DNA of 64,000 nt, taken from contig CM043797.1 in the NCBI GenBank assembly GCA_023974075.1, positions 11,648,401 to 11,712,400 on the forward strand, read 5' to 3'. The stretch is from Chaenocephalus aceratus (taxonomy: Eukaryota; Chordata; Actinopteri; Perciformes; Channichthyidae). Below, one piece after another: positions 53,846 to 64,000 of this stretch; position 1 is the first letter of the stretch, and the number at the start of each line of letters is the position of its first letter. The notes beneath the pieces are model-generated. The model was given only the letters and a program-made list of their open reading frames with translations. It had not been told where the DNA came from and did no database searches. Both the position numbers and the translations under genes were made by a program.

Positions 53846-54823
53846 CAGTGTTGGGACTAACGCGTTACAAAGTAACAGCGTTACTGTAACGCCGTTATTT
53901 TTGGCAGTAACTAGTACTCTAACGCATTACTTTTTAAATTCAGTAACTCAGTTACCGTTACTACATGGTGCGTTTACTCCGTTACTGCGTTAGTTTTTTT
54001 ATATAGTCAACAGCCAGGCGAACAGAGATGAGAACTGTACTTAAGTACAGTACTTGAGTAAATGTACTTAAATACTTCCTGTGTCACATGCGGAGACGGG
54101 CTGTGGGCGTGTTTGTGTTGTTTACTAACAAGACTATCATGGCGGCGGCGGAGCTCAGTCTAGTTTCTCCACCTGGAGATATTCTCACTATTAGTGAGAT
54201 TAGTTAAATGTAAGTTGTGTCCCTGGCGGGTCAAAGAGCCTATCTACTCCCCAAACCATTCAAATCTCTTAAAACATCTGCAAAAACAACATGCTGGGAC
54301 GAAGCTAGTAGCTAAGACCACAGAGACTCAGCCGACGCCACTTCCACCTCCACCTAAGCAACAGCGGCTGGATTTTAACCGAGGGACTTCTAGCCAGGGA
54401 AAAGTCGATAAAGCCATTGCACGGTATGTTGTAGAACACATGCAGGCTATTGCTACAGTGGAGTCACCCGCTTTCAGGGAGCTAGTTAGCATGATAGCAT
54501 GTCCGGGCGGCACACGGCATATGAAACAGAAAACTTTTTCCAACTACCTGGAGAAAGAATATACAAAAATGTAAAGCCAGCTAATATCGATGCTATCCAG
54601 ATTGCATATAATGCATGTCAAGTTGATCAACAGATTGTATTATTCTCCAATGCAATAACAGTACTGAAATGAAGGCTATAAGGGCATTAATATAATGGGA
54701 GCCCTTTTTTAAGTAACTAAAACGTTACTTTTCACAGTAACGCATTACTTTCTGGTGTAAGTAATCAGTAAAGTAACTGAGTTACTTTTGAAATGAAGTA
54801 ACTAGTAATGGTACACAACACTG
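53846..54823 (+). mobile_element. hAT deletion derivative with BED zinc finger
   Basis: Ends CAGTGTTG inverted, with an exact 8-bp duplication GTACCCAT (53838-53845 and 54824-54831). It keeps only the N-terminal part of a transposase gene and the terminal regions (AACGCGTTAC- and GTAACTxAGT-rich). Confidence 0.93.
54139..54574 (+). pseudogene. hAT transposase N-terminus (BED finger)
   Basis: An ATG at 54139 starts MAAAELSLVSPPGD. After a frameshift near 54190, the frame from 54194 gives a BED-type zinc finger (C6, C9, H28, H33, with W11; numbering from 54194), then a proline-rich linker and the hAT N-terminal helix region VDKAIARYVVEHMQA at about 72-86. The frame ends at a TAA at 54572-54574 after EYTKM, where the catalytic core should follow. 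BED fingers bind the transposon ends; without the RNase H-like core the product cannot transpose DNA. Confidence 0.8.
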
Positions 54824-54868
54824 GTACCCATAGAGTCCAATTAGAGGGCGGAGCCTGTGTGAAATAAC

Positions 54869-56081
54869 ATGAGTGGAACTTAATAAGATCCAGTAGAAAT
54901 ATGACACTTTAATAGCAAATTTGTACTGATTGCACTAAATGCATTTTTTCCCTTTTGCTCGCCTTCTCTCAGCACCACATGCAGTTCATTAAAGTATTTC
55001 TTTGAAGTGTCAATGACATAATCTTGGCTACCGCGGCCTTGTTTAGGCCAGACAAGTTCCCATGGAAACTATGATGTCATGGGGGGTTGAGGCAAGGCGA
55101 GGCAAGTTGGAGTAGGATTTTTTTGTGAATGTGATGTCTTGTTAGCACATGGACCTGCAGGAGCAGAGCTGTGTCAGAGGACTGGGATCACAGCCAGCAG
55201 GTAGCCTGTCTGTCAAACCGAAGACTCATACAACGGACTTCCTGGCATGATCTGCTGTGTGTTATTGCATCTCACCAGGCAGAGATGTCAGAGCCAAGCT
55301 GTCCTGGATTCACAGTGTGAGTTAAAGTCGGATAGAAAGGGCAGTTTTCCTTGGGAAAGTTCTTGGCCTGATAAATGACCCAAAATCTATCCTTTTCACC
55401 AATGTCTAATGCGGCTAAATGAAGAAATAAAATAGAAACGTAACTTTAACTAAAACTTCCGCTGCGGCACCAGTAAGCAAATCTTAACGGAGGAAAACTT
55501 CGATGTCCAGACGAGAACGTTGTCTTAAAGGTGGGGAGTTTGAGAAACCGGCTCGAGATACACTTTTTGTTATATTCCATGGATGCTCTTAACATCCCGA
55601 TAGCAATGAATATCTTAAGTGCTTTGACAAAAAATCCATTAAAAAATTCATCTGTGGAAGCCGTGGCGCTGTAAAAAGCACGACCAATCATTTTAGCCGG
55701 CCCGGCTAAAATAACTGGATGGCCTACCTGCCTGTCAGCCTTCCATCTGTGCACAAACGTACAATACCCTCATTGGTCATGTGCACGTTTGTGTGTGTTG
55801 GAGGAGGGGCTCTGTAAGGAAGTGGCAGATTTTTTCCGGCTGTGTATTTTCAAATTCTAGCGCACTCGAGCTGGTTTTCTACAAAATTACCTACCCCACG
55901 TTTAATAACATAATCAATATAGCTCCAACAGAAAGTACATTTCTGCTACTAGGGGATTCTCATTCACTACAATGACAAAAGATCGACGTCAAGAAGAATC
56001 GTGGAATCGTGGCTGATCATTACAAAATGCTTTAAATGCTTAGAAGGCGAATTGTACTGAAACCATTGACTTTGATTAAAT
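54869..56081. other. Unannotated DNA
   Basis: No feature recognised. A minus-strand frame at 55754-55446 has no motif. Confidence 0.5.
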
Positions 56082-56086
56082 GTATT

Positions 56087-57064
56087 TGTCACGATCTGTC
56101 ATACCAGTTTCCTGTATTATTAAAAAAAGATCTTCACCCCCGTGTTATGTCTGTTTTTACTTCCTGTCTCTGTGTTTTCCCTCCTGTGTACCTTCCCTCC
56201 CCAGCTGTGTGTTGTCCTTGTGATTAGTCTATAGGCGCATTCACACTGCGGTACTTTTCCCACAAAGGTTCATGCGAACTTAGTTCATGCGAACTCTTTA
56301 GTTCTCATGAACTAAGTACAGATCGCGTTCACACCGGAAAAAGTCCCTGGGGGAGGATTAGGCAAATTAAGCCACTGACGTCACTTCTTCTTCATCTGTT
56401 TTGGGTTTACTGGCAGGCCGCAAACCACTTCACGGCGTATACTGCCGCCCAAAGTCCCCGGCCGAAAGTCCCCGGAGTTGGGGACTGGCTTCCCGGGAGT
56501 CCCAGCAGCTTCTACTGAAGCCTTCCGAGTAAATTGCCAGAACGCCGACACCTCCTCATCTCCACCGCCCCCATGTTTTATTTTGTGTTGCCATAAGTTA
56601 GTCTCTCTGCGTTTCTGCGCTGGGCTAATGCTAATGCTAATAATGCTAATGCGAGGATAATAAAATGGCGGCTTCACAAAACTTTTTGGGAGTTTTACGG
56701 GGCGTGGTTTGCAATCCGCCCAGCCAATCAGAAATATAGCTCTTTTCTCAAAAAAGAGCCGCTCGAAAGTCCCTGCTTTCTTTCGCATGAACTAATTTTA
56801 GTACCGGCTCTTTTTGGTGTGAACGCGATCATGAACTAAGTTCGCATGAACCTTTGTGGGAAAAGTACCGCAGTGTGAATGCGCCTTATGTATTTAAGTT
56901 CTGGTTTTCTGTTGGTGGTGGTCAGATCCTTGTGTGTCTTATGTGGAAGTGGGTTACGTAGAGCTTCGTTAATTTTGTTTCGCCTGGCCTTTCCTGAATA
57001 AATATTTTTTGTTTAGTTTTAGTCCGTCTGCATTTGGGTCTGCATTCTGCTCTAAACCTTGACA
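56087..57064 (+). mobile_element. Solo LTR with nested DNA element
   Basis: Begins TGTCACGATC and ends CCTTGACA, with an exact 5-bp duplication GTATT (56082-56086 and 57065-57069). Without the nested element (56233-56886) it is about 320 bp. It has an AATAAA near 56997 and the GTCTGCATTTGGGTC run near 57026, a fish Gypsy-like LTR layout. No internal region, so it arose by recombination between two LTRs. Confidence 0.88.
56233..56886. mobile_element. Inverted-repeat element with TAT duplication (PIF/Harbinger-like)
   Basis: Long inverted ends begin AGGCGCATTCACACTGCGGT and extend over some 65 bases. TAT stands on both sides (56230-56232 and 56887-56889). No transposase. Minus-strand frame 56788-56381 is incidental. 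Confidence 0.8.
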
Positions 57065-57069
57065 GTATT

Positions 57070-57546
57070 ATGTGAAACAGATTCCACATTACTGTATTAG
57101 TTGACAGCAATAATATAAAGTTGAAATGTATGCGGCACCGGTGATACAATCAGGTAGTAGCCAAGTGCTTCAAAACAATCACACTGAAAATAACTTTATG
57201 AGCTTGTTACATTTTGTTTTATCAATGTTTTAATGTAACATTCACATTATCTCACACAGTGTCATGAGTTGCTTATCATTGTAGGACAAATATCAAAACA
57301 TCAGATCAATTAATAAGGGTTCCACTTTAATTGTGTTGCAAAACAGCATGCAATTAAGATTTTCCCCAAAAATGTATCTGTGTGACACATTTTCTTTATC
57401 TTTGCAATACTGTATATAACAATATTAAAACAATTCCATTAGCGTTGTACATGTTTCCCTGGGATGTTACAGCAAATACAGTAATCTTGAATAAACATAA
57501 TATATACAAAGATTATTCTAGGTTCGAACAATCGTTGGAAACAAGC
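57070..57546. other. Unannotated AT-rich DNA
   Basis: No feature recognised. Confidence 0.5.
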
Positions 57547-57548
57547 TA

Positions 57549-58461
57549 AAGGCCCTGTCACACTGTCCCGAAATTGACACCCGATGGACACACGAATATG
57601 GAATTGTGAATTTCGCACGAAGATGGCCACACACGAAGGCAACATTTACATTACATTTAAGACATACAACTGCAATGAAAGTACCAAAAACAATTATGTT
57701 ACAGTACTATGATACTGTACTGATATCTTCAGACTTTGTTCTTTACTTTATCCGTCTTTATATGTAGAAAATATTACGTTTTCTCCGTAATGTTGTTTCC
57801 ATAACAACAACAATTTCCTGTCAACTGTCCTTCAAAATAATATATTATATCCTTTTTAGTTTCACAGAACACAAATTGGGTTATTTACATAATATATTTA
57901 CATGATTTTGTTGTGCAATAAAACAACCCGATGGACACACGATAAAGGAAATGTTCAAATTCGGCTGTGATCGTAGCAACATCGGGCCGTTCGTGAGGGC
58001 ATCTTAAGCCATCGTATGATCGCTGGCGGAGTTTCTCAGGCTCCGGCAGCAACTTCGTGAGCGGAGGCAAAATCTTTGGCATGCCAAACAATTGCCGAAG
58101 GACCTTGCGAAGGTTCATTTTCGTGTTGAATTCGTGTGTCAATTTTGCCCTTCGTAAGGCCATCGTGAGGGCATCTTGTTATCATCGGTGCCATCGGGCA
58201 TTCGCCCCGATCAGAGTGAGGGCGAATGCACCGATGATAACACGAAGATGACACGATTTGACAAGATGCCCTCACGAGTGCCTTACGAAGTTGCCACTCA
58301 CGAAGTTGCTGCCGGAGCCTGAGAAACTCCACCGGCGGTCATACGATGGCTTAGATGCCCTCACGAATGGCCCGATGTTGCTACGATCACAGCCGAATTT
58401 GAACATTTCCTTTATCGTGTGTCCATCGGGTGTCAATTTCGGGACAGTGTGACAGGGCCTT
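57549..58461. mobile_element. Foldback element with TA flanks (AAGGCCCTGTCACAC ends)
   Basis: Outer ends AAGGCCCTGTCACACTGTCC are inverted and each borders TA (57547-57548, 58462-58463). A second inverted pair of about 130 bases (57928-58062 with 58290-58425) forms a long stem around a smaller inner palindrome near 58130-58290. An AT-rich block at 57640-57927 interrupts the left arm and is flanked by repeated CCCGATGGACACACGA (57580 and 57930). Non-coding. Confidence 0.82.
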
Positions 58462-58463
58462 TA

Positions 58464-59520
58464 CAAAATGTATATGTAAGTTGTTTTTAGACATTTAATT
58501 TGGGACATGTTACATATAAGGAATAAAGTAAAGTACAGAGCTGGAAAAATGGAGCTGGAAAAATGTGTGGAGTAGCATTAGACTGTGAGCAAGGGGAAAT
58601 AATAAAACTGTTAACTAATTCACATGTGCAAAGTGTGAAAACTCTAATGGGGGGTTATTAACATACTGGATTTAATTTGTCAGCTTCAACTGTGTTTGTT
58701 AGAGCCCAAAGCGCTTAAAAACATTTATGAGTAGTATATATAGTAGCCTATCCTATGTTTTTGAAATGCATAGAATTGTATTTCTTGCTGAATACATAAT
58801 CTTCAGGGATTTTGCCAAAAATAAAACAAAATGATGGTCAATTTGTTTTTTGATAGTTAATTTGTTGATAACTGCATGTGTAGAACTGAAGAAAAAGGTG
58901 CTGTTAGTCATCTATACTAACTGCCTACTGGCTGTTACTTCATATTTACCCTCTGTTGTCAAGAGACTACATATTTATTACCATAAATGTTGAGCTGTAT
59001 TTTAATATACTACAAATCTTTATTGATTATTTCAATACATTATAATTGACTGTAGGTGAAACTGTTTGGAATTGGTGATTTCACAATCGCAATGACCCTT
59101 TATAATAATGGGGGGAGTTCCAGAGTCTGGGAGCAGTGCAGCTAAAAGCCTGAGCACCAATGGTGACGCAGCGTTGGGTGGGGACGGTTAGCAGATATGT
59201 TTGTGAATGCAATATTTTAATATTATAATGTTTTCTTTAATAATTATTATTTCTTGAAAAACAGGATTAGTATTATAATCGTTATTTTATTTAGTCTGTT
59301 ATTCTGCATCATGTTTTTGTCCTTTCAAGCTGTGCCTTACGTGGCAAACAGGGCACAGTCCATGAGTGAATGAAAATTTCAAATGTACATTAGATCATTC
59401 AAATCATCCCAGAAATGATGGTTTCAAGCTATCATGTAGCCTGACTCATGTTCATGTTCAGACACATTTGGCAGTAAGCTCTCAAACTGTTCTGCTTTCT
59501 TCAGGCAGTGTTTGCATTTG
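58464..59520. other. Unannotated AT-rich DNA
   Basis: No feature recognised. Confidence 0.5.
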
Positions 59521-59521
59521 T

Positions 59522-59523
<2 letters not shown>

Positions 59524-59577
<54 letters not shown>
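59524..59577. repeat. TG microsatellite
   Basis: About 27 TG units. Confidence 0.97.
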
Positions 59578-59580
<3 letters not shown>

Positions 59581-59710
59581 TTATGGGTTTATGGGAGTCT
59601 GAGGGAGCGTGGACATATTTGTGTTCTGTTTAAAGCGCCGGTGACGTACACTGTTCTCTGTGGGCGAACTCACAGCCCTCTTGTAAACCTGTACAGTCTG
59701 TAACCAGCAG

Positions 59711-59739
59711 TCTGTGTGTGTGGTGTGTGTGTGTGTGTG

Positions 59740-59770
<31 letters not shown>

Positions 59771-59773
59771 TTG

Positions 59774-59822
<49 letters not shown>

Positions 59823-59824
59823 TG
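59711..59824. repeat. Interrupted TG microsatellite
   Basis: TG runs broken by GG and GAGTTGT interruptions. Confidence 0.95.
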
Positions 59825-59829
59825 TGAAT

Positions 59830-60290
59830 GTATATATGAAATACTGTAGAGGATGTGGATAATGACGTAGGGGAAATCAAAGAGGAGCAAGGCACTGTGT
59901 GGTTGAGTTAGGCAATTTCGTCTGTACGGTTTCACTATGTTCATACTAACACACCTATAATTAACAGCATCATTGTAAACAACTTATTCCCTAATGACCC
60001 TCTATCAAACGTTATTTCCTTAAATACAGTACTCAATAGTCCTTTCATGTTGCCAGCTGTGAACTGATGCCAACAAATGCGCTGAAATAAAACCATATGG
60101 GACACGGAAAAAAACTGAATCCAAAAAGAGCCTTCCTCCTAAAAAAAAAAACTAATTTTCATAAGATTTACATCCTGCCTTTCCCTGCTTCTGGACTAGA
60201 TGCACATTTTCATGACATTGAAAACTGCATGTTGTACATCAGTTCTATGACAACTCAAAGCGTACATAAACTGTTGGCACAAGAGTAAGG
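59830..60290. other. Unannotated DNA
   Basis: No feature recognised. Confidence 0.5.
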
Positions 60291-60790
60291 AAATGCAAGG
60301 CAAGGCAAGTTTATTTATATAGCACCTTTCAACACAAGGCAATTCAAAGTGCTTTACAAAAAATGAAAGACATTAAGAAAATGGCATTTAAAATCAGTCA
60401 TTAAAAAGAAAAGATAATAAAATAAACATTAAAAGAAAAAGTTACATGGATAAAAGTTACAGTGCAGTCTAAGATGTGAATAGTTCAATTCAAAGCAGCG
60501 ACAAAAAGAAAAGTCTTCAGCCTGGATTTAAAAGTAGTCAGAGTTGCAGCGGACCTGCAGGTTTCTGGGAGTTTGTTCCAGATATCTGGAGCATAATAAC
60601 TGAACGCTGCTTCTCCATGTTTAGTTCTGACTCTGGGGATAGAAAGCTGACCAGTCCCTGAAGACCGAGAGAGATCTGGATGGTTCATCATTTAGCAGGA
60701 GGTCAGAAATGTATTTTGGGCCTAAACCATTCAAAGCTTTATAAACCAGCAGCATAAGCATATTCATCAGGACAGATATCATTTCTGTCC
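60291..60790 (-). pseudogene. L2/Rex1-like LINE fragment, 5'-truncated
   Basis: On the minus strand LVYKALNGLGPKYISDLL (60740-60690) and, in another frame, HGEAAFSYYAPDIWNKLP and FKSRLKTFLF (60610-60500) mark the RT C terminus of a LINE different from that at 10497. The 3' tail (TATATAAATAAACTTGCC, 60300-60325) ends in TTGCC repeats. A frameshift lies near 60680. Only about 500 bp remain. The clade label is tentative. Confidence 0.8.
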
Positions 60791-61740
60791 TGATGATATA
60801 TATCATTACAGATATCATTTCCGAGTAATTTCGGGTAGTTCTTCTTGGCTTTTTTGGAATAAAAGAAAATGGTTATATAAAGCATAACTTGATCAGAGAA
60901 TAGTTAATGATGATGTCAAATCATAAATAGCTGTACTTTAACCCATTTCTGGGAATTACAAAAAGGTGCTTTGGATTTTTATGTTGATATTTTATGACCT
61001 GTATCATGCTGTCATTACACTTCCTGTGAAAATCAAGCCGTGAGAACCTTCACTACTTCAGCATGTGTCATCCATTTGACCCATGTTTGTCTGCTCTTGT
61101 TTTGACATATTGTGCAACATGAGGTGCACCTGAATGCATCAAAGATATGTGTTTTAACTGGTTAGATCTGTGTTCTTTCAGCTTGGTTTCACTGTTGCCA
61201 CAGTCCGAGACGTTCCCATGCATATCTCTCCTGATGAATAGGCTTCTTCGAGAGTATCACAGAGCTACATCTTAACCAGAATGTGTTAAAGCCTCTGAAT
61301 CTGCTCTGAATGGAGGCCGTCTGGCAAGAGAGATTTGCTGTTCATACTGTAGGATTTGACGGTGATTAATATGCCAAAGGGTAATGGTATTAGTTAGCAA
61401 ATATTGGAACAAAAAACAACAAAGCCTGCTTGATCCTAGCAGGGATGGAGGATCAAGCATAATGGAATAGAATCCTACTAAACTCTACATTTATATGACA
61501 CTAGTACTATTATTATATAATTTCCTTATGAAACAGGGTAAATGCCATATATGTATTTGTAAAGTATTGTGTTTGTAATATTTCAACTTTAGACATTGTT
61601 GGATAATAGGATATTAAGAAGCTATGTTGTTGTGTGTATCCTAAATACATTCAATGGATTAGAAATTGTACAAAAAGCGTGGAAGTAGCTCATCTTCATT
61701 AGTTTCGTTTTTCAGATGTGAACGTTATAATGATATCACT
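60791..61740. other. Unannotated DNA
   Basis: No feature recognised. Confidence 0.5.
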
Positions 61741-64000
61741 TGATTTATTTCAACCCAGTCTCACGGCATTTCGTGTTATAGTCACGACATTTAATCTATT
61801 GATTCGTGTTCACCAACACGATTCCCCTTTTTTTTCGCGTCACACAGAACGATTTTAAATGCAATGTATCTATTGGTAGTATGTTTCGTGCCTGCACCAC
61901 GTCTTTTTGTCCGGTCGGGTCTTGGAAGACCGGAAGCTGTGTGGTTCATAAAAAATGTTCTTCTTACTTAATATCAAGCCACAATTGTTGTTTTTAATTA
62001 TAATGTTAATGTTGTTTTTTTGCCGTCCATGAGGAAAAAAATGGGGCTCAGAGCCTCAAAATACTGAAATCCGTCAGCAACTGATTTTCAAAATAAAATA
62101 ACCGGAAACAGATGCACACCCACTGAACTGATTACCTAAGATCCTCAGCTATGGTTGAAGCTCGGTGATTGGATTGTTTAGCCGCAATGCACGTTGGGAT
62201 GTGGTCTTAATGCGATAGGAAATCCGAAAAACATTTTAAAAAAAAAAGAGAGTGTACTTGCTTTTCTCTTTGAAAGTCATCCCATAACGGAATTGTAAAC
62301 ACGGTTCGGCTGCATTAAATATTACACATCTGCTGTAGTTCTTTATTTATAGAGCCCTGATTAGAAGACTTCTAGACAAACAGGAAGAACTACCACCGAA
62401 ACTGAATATGTGACGTGGATCATAAATATATCAGCAATTAAACAACATCTTCAATTTCTCTTCACACAATACGTCTCCTTGCAGTATCAATACTAATTCG
62501 GCTGACTTTTATATTTGATCCAATTGGTAGATAGGCTGTATTTACACCATAACGGTGCACAGCTGATATAAAAGGACTTGTAGTTTTTAAAGATATTACT
62601 GATTTTCTTTGAATATAAGAATGTAAATACTGAGTTGAGAGAATAGTCAGGGGTTTTGGGTGATGGGAGACACATCTATGGAATCAGAATTTCAATAGCT
62701 TACCATTAAATGAGGGATATACCTTTCTGTCTGTGATGTTTTACAAATCAGATATTAATGTGGAGAAGTAAAACATGTGAAATAATATAGCAATATCCTG
62801 TAAAATTATGTGAAAACATGAATAAAACGACACATCTTCAGATGTTATACATACATAAGTGTCGTACACTAATAATACAAAGTTATTAGGAGGTGTGTGG
62901 TGCAATGGGTTGTGTGTAGTTGTTCGGATCAAGGGGTCACAGGTTCAAACCCCACTGCAGTCAGCATGTCGTTGTGTCCCTGAGACACTTCACCCCAAAT
63001 TGCTCCTGTGGGGATTGTCCACAGCATTGAGTGTGTAAGTGGCTTTGGATAAAAGCGTCTAACAAGTAACATGTAATATGGCATTGTATGCTGTGTGTAC
63101 CTTGTGTGCACCGCCAAGTGGTTAAAGCACGTTATTGAATTATGTTTTTAATATGTTATATTTGAGAAGATACTGTAAGTGATCTCTACAATAAAACAGT
63201 TTAGTGCAGGATGTACACATATATAGGAAGATGTGCAAAACAAAAAACGAATGAACCTTTATTTAAACATTAAAGAATACTTTAGGTTAAGTTCTTCTTT
63301 CAAATAAGAAAAAAACTTTGGGGGTATCTACAGATAAATATTAAGCCTGACAAAGTACTTAACGTGTAATATATTGCTTTCCTGCAATGTTAACTATGTT
63401 GAAGCACTTATTTTAAACTATACATATTAATTATACTCTTATGTATGTAGATAGTATAAGAAATGTGCAGAATATGACAGTTTAATGGTGGAGGTACACA
63501 CATATTGATAGATGTCTTGGAATGCACTGTTGAGGAACCTGTGACCCAAGTTTTTTCATTAATTGCATAACTACACCGTGTAGTTGTGTGTATGATAGTC
63601 AATACAACCTTGAAAATCTTGAAATCTTGAAAGGGATGTGCAAAATAGCCATAATATACAGTCTTTAATTAACTATTAGTAGAGAATAACGAGTAATTAA
63701 TATACTTTATAGAGATCTGCAGATAATGTTTAGTCTTCTCAAGCACCAACTATCAAATTCTCTCCTGATTGTTGGCACTTGACAATCACCTTACCTGAAT
63801 TTTACTCAGGTGTAACTAAAGTCTGATTTAAGGGTTGTTTATATTTCACATCATTAATCAGAATCTGCAAAGTAACTCAAATAAATGCAGTGGAGTCAAA
63901 ATACCAGGTTAACCTCTGAATTGTAGAGGAGTAGAATTACAAAGTAACAATGAGCTGTCATGTGGGTATATATTAATGTTGCCCATTATGGATACAAGCA
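61741..64000. repeat. Dispersed repeat family R, right copy (interrupted by a SINE)
   Basis: 62270-62560 is the reverse complement of 2760-3030; 63382-63450 is the reverse complement of 2340-2430; 63480-63715 matches 2430-2660 in direct orientation; 63961-64000 is the reverse complement of 1954-1996. The part from 61741 to 62270, with CACGATT/AATCGTG pieces, may belong to the same element but has no match at the left end. The copy runs off the window edge. Confidence 0.6.
62889..63080 (+). mobile_element. tRNA-derived SINE (V-SINE-like)
   Basis: The head has RNA polymerase III promoter boxes: an A-box-like TGGTGCAATGGG near 62898-62909 and a B box GGTTCAAACC at 62942-62951, about 33 bases apart. 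The tail has GGCTTTGGATAAAAGCGTCT, shared with the L2-like LINE tail at 11264-11287, indicating use of that LINE's machinery. Length about 190 bp. Confidence 0.85.

Larger units (their letters stand above)
45790..54868 (-). mobile_element. DIRS-type tyrosine-recombinase retrotransposon, degraded, with four insertions
   Basis: Inverted terminal repeats lie at 45790-46036 and, split by a hAT, at about 53640-54868. Next to the right-hand repeat is an internal complementary region (46037-46106). From 5' to 3' on the minus strand come a gag-like frame, RT/RNase H and tyrosine recombinase, all frameshifted. DIRS elements lack LTRs and use the recombinase instead of an integrase, so no target duplication is expected. 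Insertions at 49744, 50350, 51793 and 53846 account for about 3.3 kb. Confidence 0.9.
53640..54868 (-). repeat. DIRS left inverted terminal repeat, split by a hAT
   Basis: 53640-53845 and 54832-54868 are the two halves; the hAT fills 53846-54823. The outer end CTGTGTGAAATAAC (54855-54868) matches the last part of the internal complementary region, fixing the 5' terminus at about 54868. Confidence 0.8.

Noticed and set aside
59581..59944. Histidine/threonine-rich minus-strand frames
   Set aside because: Translations of the TG repeats at 59711-59824.
62930..62990. Functional tRNA gene
   Set aside because: Has A- and B-box-like motifs, but the rest does not fold into a tRNA and the tail is that of a SINE.

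Overview
This window looks like gene-poor, transposon-packed DNA from a ray-finned fish (teleost). The evidence is the repeat content: a DIRS-type tyrosine-recombinase retrotransposon, a chromodomain Ty3/Gypsy element, RTE/Rex3-like and L2-like LINE tails, a tRNA-derived V-SINE-like copy, many hAT elements with 8-bp target duplications, Tc1/mariner-like and TTAA- or 3-bp-duplicating elements, and long CA/TG tracts. The exact species cannot be read from the sequence. I found no host protein-coding gene with a convincing exon structure, no tRNA or rRNA gene and no CRISPR array. Every convincing coding region belongs to a mobile element, and nearly all are broken.

Layout. 1-4.1 kb: a 3.8-kb composite with ~110-bp terminal inverted repeats (241-4063, 7-bp target duplication) carrying a DIRS terminal fragment and a TA-flanked element (646-1497), plus repeat family R. 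4.3-5.1 kb: RTE/Rex3-like LINE, minus strand. 6-9.1 kb: tandem duplication, GC-rich hairpin, foldback element and an 856-bp hAT. 9.5 kb: decayed coding exon with a splice donor. 10.5-11.3 kb: L2-like LINE. 13.8-18.6 kb: a rearranged DIRS derivative whose two halves point in opposite directions, interrupted by four other elements. 21.35-28.58 kb: one hAT element that has swallowed a complete Ty3/Gypsy element with near-identical LTRs (21403-26566) and a second DNA element (26884-28145). 29.0-29.45 kb: internally deleted LTR/retrovirus-like remnant. 30.1-30.76 kb: TTAA-flanked element. 34.2-38.4 kb: three further inverted-repeat elements, one with tandem arrays and a 150-bp CA tract, one with interstitial telomere-like repeats. 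40.1-42.2 kb: LTR element whose open frame is largely minisatellite. 45.79-54.87 kb: a DIRS element on the minus strand with inverted terminal repeats, internal complementary region, gag-like, RT/RNase H and tyrosine recombinase remnants, interrupted by three hAT insertions and one 3-bp-duplicating element. 56.1-58.5 kb: solo LTR containing a nested element, then a foldback element. 60.3-64 kb: LINE, SINE and a second copy of family R.

How the parts relate. The history is one of nesting: retroelements serve as landing pads for hAT elements, several of which entered related target motifs (CTCTAGA-like and GTAGTACCC-like) in the two DIRS copies. The near-identical Gypsy LTRs next to a catalytically damaged polyprotein suggest movement by proteins supplied from another copy. 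Large stretches (30.8-34.2, 38.4-40.1 and 42.2-45.8 kb) hold nothing I can assign. I found no new enzymatic or defence system. The most unusual items are the oppositely oriented DIRS derivative, the reiterated DIRS segments, the minisatellite-rich LTR element, and repeat family R with an inverted segment.
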